From: Calonectria ilicicola
Taxonomy: Eukaryota; Ascomycota; Sordariomycetes; Hypocreales; Nectriaceae
Assembly (NCBI GenBank): GCA_020809705.1
Contig: CP085825.1
Location: forward strand, 4,712,001-4,776,000
Length of the DNA: 64,000 bases
Direction of reading: 5' to 3'
Shown in pieces: positions 23,501 to 35,272 of the stretch. A model generated the notes under the pieces. The model did no database searches and was not told where the DNA came from. It saw nothing but the letters and a program-made list of their open reading frames with translations. Position numbers and translations under genes: made by a program. The first letter of the stretch is position 1. The number at the start of each line of letters is the position of its first letter.

Positions 23501-25984
23501 AAGCCACCAATCATGGATGTAGATGACATCCTTTGCCATATTGATAGCTCGCGAGACATTCCACATGTAATCGCGGCCATCAACAAGCCATTGAGCAAAT
23601 ACACCAGTTCGCACTGGGGAAAAGCTGTCGAATCGCTTTGGCTGATACCAAGCTGTTTGTTTCAGCATCTCATTAATGGAATCCTCAAACTGCCTCATGA
23701 CAGACTGGTTGCGAGAAAAGAGTCGGACCTTGCGCTCAGAAGTGTGCAAAGTAAGTGTATGGTGCTTCTCAGGAGGCGCCTCGACCGTTAGGTCGATTTC
23801 TGTCTTCTTCTCACTACCTTCAATCTGCTTTGATTTGTGTCGCTTAGACACAATTCCGAATTTAGAATCCACAAGGTAGACATCATAGATGTTCATGTTC
23901 TCAGGCGACTCAACGCACACAATATAACTCTGACGAACAAGAAACCATTTGCGGCTATGTCGAGCAATCACCTTGGCGGGTGTCAATACTCGACGAAAGT
24001 CAAGACCCTTGGAGGATTGAATATGCAAATAGCCCTCCTTGCCATGGTAACTACCCTCTGCAGCAAGTCGAACACCCAATGCTGAAAGCTCGAGGAACCG
24101 GCACAGTCTATTACTATCGGCTCGGAACATGAGCCATCGGATCATTTCGGACAGATACTTCTCCAGAATGCGGCGTTGCTTCTCGACGTAACGTTGCCTT
24201 TTGGTGGCCAAATCCACCGCTGGGGCGCCTGGGATATCAGGTTGGGACATCTCACCAGGATCAGTAATTCCTGTCGACTGTCGCCTCATACCTAAAAGAC
24301 TACGTCCTGACTTCTTTTTAGGACCCAAGCCTGGTTCAGATTCACTCAGAATACCCTCAATCCCTTCACCGGCCGTCATCTCACCGGCCGTATCCTCACC
24401 GCGGCCACTGACCTGATCATCCTCGTCACTATCGTCACCCTTCTTACGGGCTCCTCGTAGATAGGGGAAGGCTGAGTAGGGGAATTTAGGCTGTTTGGGA
24501 CGACCGCCCAAATCTAAACGACCAGGCATGTACTTTTCGTTACCAAGGGCAAACTTGTAACGCAAATGGAGGTTGTAGATGTCCCTTAGTGTCCGAACAA
24601 CTGTCCAACCCATTCTGCTTGGTCCACTTCCATACTCGAGCTCAAGAGTGAACAACCAGTGACGATCTTTGTCGTCGTCTGGAACTGGACTACTATCGGT
24701 GATACGAAGCTTCAGTTGCTCCAGAAGAACTGGGATTCTCTTGTTTCCGTGCTCATCTCTCTGAATCATACTCGCAAGCATCAGAACGGCAGGAGCACCA
24801 GCTCTTAACTCGGCCATGAGCTCTGCCGATTTGAAGTAATCGAATCGATCCTCCTTCTTTTGCCTAAGCAGCTTCAGGGTGTTTTTGACCTGTTTCCATT
24901 TCTGGGCACCAAAGGTCGAGGCTCGTTCTGAGTTAAAGAATGGACGCTTTGGTGTCATGGCATCGCCATCAGACATGCCACCGCCTCCAAAGACGGTGAT
25001 TCGACGCACATGGCCTGTCCGCCGTCCCACAACCGCCTGGCTCTCGCCTTCGGCCCCGTCACCTTCTTCGCCAGGAGGGCGCATCGAGGGGCTCATCCAA
25101 GAATTACCTCGACGGTATGAGATCCTGGTTAGCCTGTCCCGACCTTCACCCTCAGAAACGCCATACTCGGCGGCACCAGCAGCCGTGTCTGGCATGCTGG
25201 CACGGCGCCGAAGGAGGCGGTCGTAGGTTCCCATCGCCCCATTCTCACCAGTGAGTCGTCTTGGTGTAGGGGGATTCGACAGGGCAGCCTTCTTTGGTCG
25301 GCGCATCTTGCGCTTCTTCTTTTTTGATTTTCCGGTATCCGTTGCATTGGCTTCGTCGGCAGTCTCTTCTGCGTCCGCATCCGCTTCGGTATCCTCCTCG
25401 GTCAATGTATCTGGAATTCCGCGACCAGGCCGAGAGCTGGTTGGTGAGTTCGTCATCGATTGTGAGTTGGATTCACCTGGGGGGTTTGGTGACTTTGGGG
25501 TTTGGAGATTGCTGGCACCAGCGAGGGCCTTGAGCTTAGACATCAAAGAGGTTCCTCGTGGCTTGCCTGGAGTGTCAGGCTCCTCGCAGGAATTGTTGCG
25601 TGTATGTCCGGCGGGAGAATCGGCCGTGTCCTGTCGGGCAAACTGAACGCTGCGTCTGCCAGCAACCAGGTCTTGGTCACCCTCCCCATCGCCAGCAGCA
25701 CGATCCTTCTGTGACTTCATTGAAGGTGCGGCCGATTTGTTCTTCAGGGACGTGGGCGCTGAGAGTGTCTTTGGGGGCGGTGGAGGTGGTACATCATTCA
25801 AGGTGTCCCTTGGTTCCGATGCTGAGGCTTGGCCCTCTTGCGATGTTGATTCGAGGTCGACGTGGGGCATCACGATCTTGGAGTTTCGCTTAGGGGGGGC
25901 CGGGGAGAGGTGGAATTCTGTCTTGGTCGATTGTGACACTCCGTTGTGTGGAGGCACCATGTCCTCCTTGGCTTGTTCAGCCAT
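20533..25984 (-). CDS. PLD1: Phospholipase D1 (PX-PH-HKD type, Spo14-like)
   Basis: Hydrolyses phosphatidylcholine to phosphatidic acid and choline; roles in membrane traffic, sporulation and growth in other fungi. One large exon, 20598-25984, is probably spliced to a 7-nt terminal exon, 20533-20539, giving 1797 aa ending LAIYN; unspliced it ends LAI at 20597. The N-terminal ~370 residues are disordered, Pro/Ser-rich, with a basic KKKKRKMRRPKKA patch. A PX-like region starts near 411, a PH-like domain spans about 640-760, and two HKD catalytic motifs are present: HHEKICVVD near 906 and HAKAIIVDD near 1211, each followed by GG/GSANIN-type sequence. A Ser-only run occurs after the catalytic core, then a long tail. 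The frame is open to 26062 but starts there with TTG; the first ATG, MAEQAKEDMVPPH at 25984, is taken as start. Confidence 0.93.
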
Positions 25985-28079
25985 ATTGGGTTGTTGCGAT
26001 GGAATGCAACTGTGTGTTTTCGAAGAGGTTGGGTCCGAACGACGCTTGGCAAGGCGGCGCAAGAAGTTGAATATCTACTCAAACAATTCAAATTCTCAGC
26101 GCAACATGCTGGAATCACTGAGATCTCGAGACAAAGGGGTCTCCTGCTAGAGTGGGGTCGATTGTCCTGTCAGCGCGAAGAAAGGAGCACGAGGGGGGCC
26201 GGGTGATCGCAGTTGGCGCGCGTCGGTTGGGCTCGATGAAGTCGTTGGGACCGCGAGCGTCGAGATGCTCAAGTGAATCGCAGGTTCCCCAGGTAGAAAG
26301 TTGTCCAAGGGACACAGCAAATCCTGGGATAGGTACAGGACGAAAGTTTGCAGAGAGAAACTCCGTAGATCAGTTCCTGACGGCTACGTCAAAGCGGTCG
26401 CTTGCGGCTCGGATACGGCAAGGATGAAGCTGGAGGGCACTGCAATTAACTTGGCAATGTGGTGAGGTGACATGCAATCTGTCGACGATGGACCCAAACC
26501 CAGACCCCGGTCTGCTGCAGGTTGGAGCTCAGCGCCCGTTCGTCAGTACTCCGGAGTCCGCTCGCTCGGTGGGGGGCCCCCCGTCAGGTAACCACAGGAG
26601 GGAATTAGGTGGTGGGCTCCGCTACAGGGAAGCAGCCTTCGGGGCGCCCTAACACGTCTGTCTCCCCTGGCCGTCAACGGAACCCCCCTGTGGCCGGGCC
26701 CTAGTTTAATGTCCTAAACTGGGGAGCTGTGGATCGCTTTCTAGCGCCATGCATCACTGAAACACAAGGATGGGACAGACAGGTCCGAATTTGAATTATC
26801 CAGAAATCAGGGATCTCATTGACAGCAGTCGCTGAAGGTTGACAAGGTGTGACCGACGATGCTAAAAAAAAAAAAACCAGGAATTCTGGTGGCTTTCGAT
26901 TTGTCCATAGTTCTTCTACCGCCCGCCATTCAGGGTGAAGAGGGGCTACAGGCCACTACTTCTGGTGGGCAAATGTCGATACGTAGGTTTAATTACGCCA
27001 CCGGGTTCAATCTGAGAGCCGTCCTCCCACTGCCAAGGTTGAATGACCAACTCACTCAGGGGGGAATCTGAGCCGATACTGATATTTCGCCAACCCAGGG
27101 GAGGCCTCAAGCTTATTACATGTGTATCTTGTCAATCTGTTAAGGCTAGCCACAAGTCGGTTATGGCCCGTCTTGTTAATCCTACACCCATTCATAATCT
27201 TTAGTTGCTGGCCCAGGCCTTGAGCCACCCAAATCCCTGAATCGACATCGGTCACAAGCTGTGACGTCCCAATGCATTCTCTCTCAACGAAAATTAAGTC
27301 ATGGGGTTGCTATACGCGTATCGATTTTCTTGGCTTGGTTATGCATCTGCTTTACGAGTCAAGAATGCTTGTGTCATGAGACATTATTAGCTTTTGTGTG
27401 TAGATTTCATGGGCATGTAAGGAGGCCCCAGAGAATCAGACTACATGCGTCAAACCAGCAATGCAAATCCGGCCTGGACCATGTAGATTCCGGTTTTACT
27501 AGTGTAAAATAGGCCAAGAGAAGACGAAAGCAAAACGCTGGAAGCAATTCCGACAAACAAATCAGATTTCAATTTTCATTTGGCATGCAGTTTCAACAAT
27601 GAAGCTTACCCTAGACAATGGGCAAAATAGAGTGGTTGCAGCTTTCCCAAAGCGTCGCGCCGCGCTGATCAACGGGGGCCAATGACAGGACTACTGCATG
27701 GGCGCAGTCCATTCCGAAACAAAGCCGTAGTTTGTTGGTCGGCGCCCTAGTCTCATGTTGTCAATTAGCTGCAAGCCAACGGAACATGCACCGTGTCAGG
27801 AGATTGTAGGGGATCTGGGGAACCAATAACGCTACTTTTCATGGACGGTTGTCGTACTTTTACGCGCCTGGCTGTTTACATTCCTTCCAATCTTCAATTT
27901 CCTCTTCAAATATTAGAACTGGCCAGTTCATTCACGCTCACTTCAACATATGGAACATGGTGTAGACTCAGCTCACTGGGTTGCAGCTTCTCCACGTGCA
28001 ACAAATCACCCCCCTATCCCAGTTGGTCAGATCAATCAGTCGTCAGCTGCTCGAAATACACCACTAGCCCCGGGTCAAG
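25985..28079. other. Intergenic region upstream of PLD1 and P450
   Basis: 2.1 kb between divergent PLD1 and P450 starts. No gene-like frame. It holds two short palindromes (26548-26557 and 26571-26582), a 13-A run (26864-26876) and a moderately A/T-rich stretch around 27100-27600. Promoters of both genes must lie here. Confidence 0.6.
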
Positions 28080-30155
28080 ATGCTATCGTTGCTGACGTTG
28101 CTCGCGCTCCTAGCTGCCTATAGCGCGTGCAGCTGCGTTATCAATTTACGACACCACATCGCAGAAGCCAAGAAGACCGGCTTACCCTACATTATTGCGC
28201 GTATGTCAAGTGTCCTCGTTGTAACACTCTGCCACTAATACATTATTAAAATAGCGTGCTCTCCAATCAATCTGGCCTGGCAAATCACACACAAGCTATG
28301 GGTCCCGATCATTAAAATGTTTCCCGAATCGTGGTGGGAGGAATGGTTGGAGTAGGTTCTATATATGTCTTGCCTTCACAGAAACGCCATCTGACACACA
28401 CCACCACAATAGCCCCATTATTCCGAATTTCTCATATCGCACTCGCCACGAGAGATTTGCCCGCCATGGCGATGTTTTCATCATAGTTAGCCCGGGGATG
28501 CTTTGGATGATGACGTGCAACGCTGAAGCTATTCACCAAATCACATCTCGGCGAGAACATTTTCTCAAATATACGGAGACCTATGAGATCTTGCGGCAGT
28601 TTGGAGATAATGTTTTGACCTCTGAAGGTGCCAAGTGGCGTATGCATCGCAAGGCCACATCGGCCTCATTCAACGAGAAGAATGCAGCGCTTGTTTTCAA
28701 AGAGGCTATCAAACAAGCCCAAGGCATGGTTACGATGTGGACAGGACCAACGGGTAAGCGCGATGAGCTGATACACTCCCTGGACAAGGATACCATGAGA
28801 CTTACCCTCCATATAATCTCATACGTTGGATTCGGTCTAAATTTGCTATGGCCCGGCGAGTCGTTGCCAGCGTCGGCCAACTCGAAACTAGTCAAATATG
28901 GATCGTTCAAACCCGTTGCCGGGCATAAACTGAGCTTCGCCGACACACTCGTGAATTTGCTAGAATACATCATTTTACTTTTGGTGGTACCGCGATGGCT
29001 TTTGAGTATGTGTACTGGAGCCTTAGAGGGTAGAGTTTGCTGACTTGCATAGGACTAACACCATTTCAAAAGGCAAAGATTGCAGCAGATGCGCATGAAG
29101 AATGGGGAAAGTACATGCATGAACTCGTGGACGAGAAAATCGAAGAGGCGAAACGTGGTGATCGTATAGAAGGCATGGACTTGATGGGACAATTGGTGAG
29201 GTCGAGCTCCTTGGGTAAACAGCAAACGAACGAGGGTGCTCCCCCAAACGGTGGCCTCTCCCGGGACGAAATTCTCGGAAATACCTTTATTATGCTTGCT
29301 GCTGGACACGAAACTTCGGCTAACGCATTGCATTTCATCTTGATTGAGCTTGCAAACAACCCAGTCTCTCAGCGGAAGCTACAGAAAGACATTGACCGTA
29401 TACTTGGAGATACCGAACCAAGTTCATGGAATTACGAGAGCTTGGTTAACCCCATGTTGGCGAGCATGCTTGGAGCTTGTCTGAACGAGACGCTTCGCTT
29501 GATCCCAGCAGTCGTCGAGATGCCCAAAAAGGTATCACCAAATCATGACCAGGTGATTACCATGGACGGGCAAAGCCATCTGTTACCAAAGGGCACTAAA
29601 ATTTCGATTGTGGCTGTTTCTGTGCAACGTAACCCGCGTTATTGGCCTGCACAACCAAGCAAGATCTACCAAGGTAAAGACGACATAAATGATTGGGTAC
29701 CGGAGCGCTGGTACCGCAATATACGGGGCACGGGTATTGATGACATGGGTGCGGAGACTAGCAATGGAAGCAATGAAGACTCTGATGGAGACGATGGGTC
29801 GGTTACCAGTGCGCAGATGTTCCGCCCAGAAAGGGGATCCTATATTCCGTTTAGCGACGGGCCGCGGTCTTGTCTGGGGCGACGAATTGCCCAAGTTGAA
29901 ATTATTGCGGCCTTGGCCGTGCTATTCCGAAGCCATAGCATGGAGCTTGCAGTAGACGAATGGGCGAGCGACGAAGAGGTGAGCGGGATGAGCCGGGAGC
30001 AAAAGGCAAAAGTCTACCAGCTAGCACAAACCAGCTCGAGAGACAAGATAAAGAGGGCGGTGTCAGTGCTGACGCTGAAGCTCGATGGTGAGCATGTACC
30101 AGTCCGATTAGTAAAGAGAGGTGAGGAGAGGTTTGTGGACTGGGTAGATGAGTAA
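28080..30155 (+). CDS. Cytochrome P450 monooxygenase
   Basis: Membrane-anchored heme-thiolate oxygenase; substrate unknown. Four exons, 28080-28200, 28255-28351, 28413-29005 and 29053-30155, give 637 aa, longer than the usual ~500-550. The N-terminus MLSLLTLLALLAAYSACSCV is a hydrophobic anchor for the endoplasmic reticulum. After it, GLPYIIAPCSPINLAWQIT is joined across intron 1. I-helix AGHETS at 354-359, K-helix ETLR at 416-419, and heme loop FSDGPRSCLG at 537-546 with Cys544 as heme ligand are all intact. A disordered acidic insert (GSNEDSDGDDGS) lies between PERW and the heme loop, and a longer tail follows it; these explain the extra length. No other biosynthetic gene adjoins it, so it is not evidently part of a metabolite cluster. 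I cannot assign a CYP family from memory with confidence. Confidence 0.92.
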
Positions 30156-31408
30156 AGGACATCCACACGCTGAAAAGAAATAATACAAATCCGTACTATC
30201 AAAAATATCAATGATTAATTAAAGAAAACACACATAAAAACCAAATGATAGATCATTAGTTGTTATCTATTTCGCCGTGATCCTCTCTAGGGCGCCCTGA
30301 GAGTCTGATATGAGTGTATTCTATGATTAGCGCGAGGACTGAATGAGGACAACAAGTAACCTGTTAATATCCACTAAGGAGATGGTCAATAATTCAATCA
30401 AGGCGTCGTAGAAAAGATATGGGATCATCCGAGACCTGCAGCGCCGCTTTTGGACGGGCGGTTTTGCTAAGTGTAGACTCGTTTCTGATTGGACTGAGCA
30501 GGCTATCGGTGAGATGACGGTGTTTGGGATTTCCCAAGATAGAAACGATGTGATGGCTACGATGGGTTTGGTCACGCGGGATTAATGGATAGGAGAAGAA
30601 ACTCAACATCTTGAGCACGATTGGTTGTACAAGCCTTTGGGCATGGGAATTTGTTTGAACTTGTGGGGAGTTTGGACGATGGGGAGATGGATGTGTAAGT
30701 AAATGAATGGCTGAATGGGTGTGATGTCATTAGGGCTCGAGGTTGTAGTCAACTGCTGCGGTAGTATCTCATCATAATAACCAAATTTCAGACAACAGCA
30801 TGACTAAAGCATGTTTTGCTTGTTATGGGCTACTACAAAAGAAAAGTGGGCGAATCAAGATGCATCCGATGATGTCGAAGTGGGCTCGTGGGAAGATGCT
30901 GGATGAGGGGGTTTGTTTACGCTAGGAGGGCGAGTGATCTATCACCCCGCAAGTTCATTGGTGACAAGCCCACCCGTGTGCAGTGCACTACGGTATGAAA
31001 TAGCGCAGCTTGCTCCCGCAGCGCAGTGACCGCGGCTCCGGCTTTCTGGGGATGCTTCAGCGGCATCTCTGACTGGATAGAGAGCAGCAGAGAGCAGGCT
31101 ACCATCAACAGCCAGTGGAGCTCCCGCCCAAACCCACCCCCGTCGTCACAACACGGTCACCCAAAAGCGTAACATGAGCCCAGGATAAGACCCGGAAAAA
31201 AACATAAACAACACTGCGGCCACCCACGGAAACACGGGCCTCTCCCTCCCGCGCCATCACCATCGTCATCAACACCATCACCCCATCGTCGCTTGGCCCG
31301 TCCCACAGCACGCCCGCATCATCACTGCTCCTCTGTGTCAATTGACGCGCATTCACTACATCGTTTGAGTCGTCTAGATACCACAAACCTACTTATATTC
31401 CCTGCATC
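30156..31408. other. Intergenic region, P450 3' end to next gene
   Basis: 1.25 kb. An A/T-rich 3' UTR follows the P450 (30160-30260). No supported gene is seen; the last 300 bp are C-rich, as in a promoter and leader for the downstream gene. Confidence 0.6.
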
Positions 31409-32823
31409 ATGTCTGCCAACAGCTGGCTAGGCCGTCAGCGCAAGAGTGATCTCGTCGAGATCGCTGAAAGCGTTGGCTTGCAAAAGTAAGTTACCTCCCA
31501 CCTACCTTATACATTGCGCACACATCCCATTGCCAATAATCGCCGTGTGCGCATTTTTTTTAAACCATCTCCGTGCGTGATATGCGCCATCCGCGCGCTT
31601 TGTGGTCGCCGCCATGATGATATGTTGCTCGGAGCTTCTTGCGACGCGCTTGCCCCTCCCGCGACAGCTGCCCCTCCCTCGCTCAATGCCTTTTGCCGCG
31701 ACCTTGCAACAAATAACACGCGCTGACCTGTGGTATAACTAGCTACGAAAACTTCAAGAAGCTCGAGCTTGAGGCCGCGCTCGATACCTACCTCGCCGAG
31801 CACCAGTCGCGCTTCTCTTCCAACCCGGAACTGGCCGGCTACTTCACCAGTCGCTCAAAAGCCCTTGGCTCTCCCATCAAGAAGGAACTGCGCCGGGATG
31901 ACGAGGATTTAGGCCTCAAGGTCTCGCGCAGGCGAACTACAAAGCTCTCCGAGGAGATCACACCCGAGTGAGTAGCCTTCAACCCCTCATTCTGCTGGTC
32001 GCGAACCCCGCCCTAGCGGCGCAAGACGCGTAGAGTATTATGGGACTCGAGCGCCTTTACTAGGAGAGTACGAAGCTGACCAGAGCCTTTAATCGAACCT
32101 AGAAGCGATGAGCAGCCCCCAGTAGCAACGACGACTGCTCTCATCCAGACTCCCGCCCGCAGCCTCTCTCAGGTCGCCGCCAGCATCCCTCTGCCTGCGA
32201 CGCCCGCGGACGTCGCCTTGGCCGTCGACCGCTCGACCCAGATTGTGCGCCAGCGCGTTTCTTCCATGTACCAAGAGAGTGGCATCACTGAAGTGAGCCA
32301 CGCGACGCGCGAGACGCTGAGCACTGTGACCAGCATCCTGTTTTGCGTTGCCGCCTTTGAGCTGTGGAATGTTCGCAGCGAGATCTTGTCCAACACCTTT
32401 GCCTTCACCATTCCCGCCATCAGCTTCCTGGGCACCCCCGACTACCCCGTCTATGTTCCAGACATGTTTTTGTTGCTCACCTCGAGCTTCTGGTCTCCAG
32501 CTTTGACATGGGCGCTCACAAGCGCGATCCTGCCTACCTTTGCTGGCTACTTTTTCAACCTGAGCGCCAACAGCGGCACCTCCCACCGTCGTCGCTCCTC
32601 TAGCCACAACACTGAGTACGTTGTTGACCCATTGACGTTCAGCATTGCCAAGGCTCTTGCCTCGTATGTTGTCTACGCCCAGGGCGCCACCTTTGGTGGC
32701 ATCCTATCCGAAGTTTCCATTGCGCGCCTCAACGGCGCTGTCTATGGTGGCTACAAGGGCGTTTTGGTTGGCACCGCCATCACTGGCCTTGTCAGCATTT
32801 ACGATGCTGTCCTCAAGAAGTAA
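31409..32823 (+). CDS. Putative multi-pass membrane protein with HeH/SAP-like N-terminus
   Basis: Function unknown. Three exons, 31409-31485, 31743-31967 and 32103-32823, give 340 aa. The N-terminal ~45 residues (SWLGRQRKSDLVEIAESVGL, then YENFKKLELEAALDTYL) resemble a HeH/SAP-type helix-extension-helix fold, which in other proteins binds DNA or chromatin. A charged linker follows (KKELRRDDEDLGLKVSRRRT). The C-terminal 200 residues contain about four hydrophobic helices: TLSTVTSILFCVAAFELW, DMFLLLTSSFWSPALTWAL, FSIAKALASYVVYAQG and GVLVGTAITGLVSIYDAVL. HeH plus membrane segments is the layout of some inner nuclear membrane proteins, so a nuclear envelope location is a reasonable inference but unproven. 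Intron 1 is long (257 nt). Convergent with the DUF3405 gene. Confidence 0.85.
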
Positions 32824-35272
32824 GGTTGCATTCCTTACGACACCAAAGGCGAAGATCGGCACCAATGTAACGATCTATGCACCTCGAGCCGCTTGTGGAT
32901 GGTTCATCTTTTGACGCACACTCGTGTGTTGATTAGATGTCACTGTAATGCGGACTCAAATTGCCATGAACCTCTCATGACTACATGTTCAAAAACCGCT
33001 TAATCACTTCTCTTCACCTCCCAACTCGCATTCTGTTTCTCCTTGTTTTGGCGACCCTTCCGCTACCGCCATGGTGTTCAGGGTGTTGGCGTCGTGGAGC
33101 TTGTTTCTACTTTTTTGATACCTTGGGAGGCTTTTGCTGTTGAGCACCTTGCTGCCCGGGCGTTTTGATGAGTTGTTTTGCTTGCGCCTTTGGAGTTTTG
33201 GGTTGTCCGGGAATCTCTCTTCGAACTAGGAGCTTTCCCCATGTGCTCTAGTCTGGCTGGACAGATTGACATCCGACGTCTTGCTCTGTAAAACGAGCCT
33301 GCTTTGGATATCGAGGATCGAAACTTGGGATTGGACAGCTTGACGTGTGTTTTAGTTATGAGCCAATTTTGATGTTTGGTGTGTTTGTTTCCTGCTTGCT
33401 TTTTTGGGACCCAGTATGGCGGCTATTTGGGAATTCGGAGGGAAAGAATTATATTGTATCCCAACCCTGCTCTGTGAGATTATTGGGTTACGTTGGGGGT
33501 GGTAGGCGCCTTTGAATGAGTGAATGAAGGATGGGGCTGGAGAATGGACGGGCTGGGTTCGTATATCGGGAATGAATACATGCATTTTTTCGCGTTGTTA
33601 TTATTTTTTTTCTTCAACACTCTATTTTTAAACCTCATGTTGCGTCGCCTCCTGTTTCAGCGAGCCGGCGGCAGGCGATCAACTGGTTTCGCATCAATAC
33701 ATCAATGATACCGGAAAGTTCTTTGGTGATGTCAGGGAGGGGACGGACTCGGTCGATCAAGCACCCAAACACATTAACCTTAATCATAGACATAGCTAAA
33801 CTCGTGTATCAAGGTGTAGCCACGCACGTTTCCAAAAGCGATGGGTGAAACTCCCGGACGTTTGCCAGACACGGACGAAGCCGAAGATTGCGCCATGTCA
33901 ACGAACGGCCCCGGACCGTCACAGTGCGCGCGGGTTTGCGCCCCAAGGCTTGATGGAGAGAGAGAGAGAGACTATTGAGAAAGAGAGAGAGGCCTGCCGG
34001 AAAAGGCCACAAACCCTGGTCGTACACCGCTCCTTGGGCCTGGTGCTGGTGCTGGTGCTGCTACTGCCTCTCGCCAAGCCAGATGGGAAGGTGTCTGAAC
34101 CCTCCCCTCCCACCCTTCCCCCCTGGCCCCCCATGCAATAGCTGCTGCTGTGTGTGCCCCTCGCCTGCAGCTCGCCGAGCTTTCGACCTGGACACTAAGA
34201 TTCCAGGCTAGCACTCAGCGCATGCCCTGGGCGCTCAGCGCGGGTCAGCTCTGCGATAGGGCCAGAGCCCAATTGACGAATCGGATTGATGCTATTCCCA
34301 GATGACGTCTTGGCCCTTTTGGTCCCTATTTCTTCTCCCCCCGTCAACCCAACGTCCGTAGCTCGGGTTCTGCATATCCGCTCGGCTGTTCGGCGGTAAA
34401 GTCGGCATGGGTTGGTTCCAGGCTTTCCCCCCCAGTGACAACTTTTCTTTTCTTTTCCAATGGGTTTCTTTGTTGCATGAACGCCTCCCCGGGTACGAAA
34501 CGTCACGTCCCCATTTTTTTTTCCATCAACAAGGCCACGCAAGCAAGCTCCTCAAAGTCCACCAATATATGGGCTCACCAATCGGCAGAAACGGACACAT
34601 ACATCATAATGGCACCAGTCGCGTGATTTCGAACCTTGTTTGAATTCCACTCCTACTTACGACCTCTTCTAATACTAGATCGAATCTATACAAGCGCACC
34701 ATGTTCACATTTGTCTTCCTAAAATTCCCTCCAGCCCAGAACGCCCCGTAGCATGGGCGGAGAACCCTTTCCGCTCCTGGTCCCGAATGCCTCGTAGTAC
34801 CCAGAAGAAACAACATGCCACACAGAAAAAGAGAACAGAATTGGTTTGGCAAAACAGAATAGAACAAAGGGAGTTTGAAGAAGTAGAAAACCGCAGACGT
34901 CGTCGTTCCCAGTCAAGGGATGTAATTAAGATGGTCGTCTCAACCTCTTTTTTGTTTTCGCTGGCGAGTGTACCCAAACTTGGAAGTAGAAGATAAAAAA
35001 TGGTTAAAAGTAATAAAGTGTCTAGGTAGGTTTGGGTCGAGCCCGCTGTCGTGACCGAATGCAACTGGCGAGTGAACGAATTCGCTAGATGTAGAGATGC
35101 GCTTTGACTTCTCCTTCATGATTGATTTGTGATTTTTGCTTGTTTTTCGGTCGTGGGTATATTTGTACAAATGTCCCCAGCAAGATGCATATGTGCGTGT
35201 GGTGACTAGTCGTGTGCGGTAAATGGAGAAAATATTCGCCTGGTTCATAACGGCATGACGCAAGAAAATCGT
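32824..35272. other. Convergent intergenic region, membrane protein gene and DUF3405 gene
   Basis: 2.4 kb with no supported gene. A Ser/Thr/Lys-rich 64-codon minus frame at 33078-33272 is too weak to call. Simple repeats: GA tract at about 33956-33970 and GGTGCT units at 34040-34063. Both neighbouring genes end into this region, so unusually long 3' UTRs or a non-coding transcript are possible. Confidence 0.55.

Noticed and set aside
25985..26062. Extended PLD1 start at 26062
   Set aside because: The codon is TTG; the first ATG in frame, at 25984, is a normal start.
26548..26582. Two close palindromes (ACTCCGGAGT and GGGGGGCCCCCC) upstream of PLD1
   Set aside because: 10-12 bp palindromes are common by chance; no binding motif recognised.
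33078..33272. 64-codon Lys/Ser/Thr-rich minus-strand ORF
   Set aside because: Neither this frame nor the shifted one (ending in PPKVSKK) has a convincing start, splice pattern or known family.
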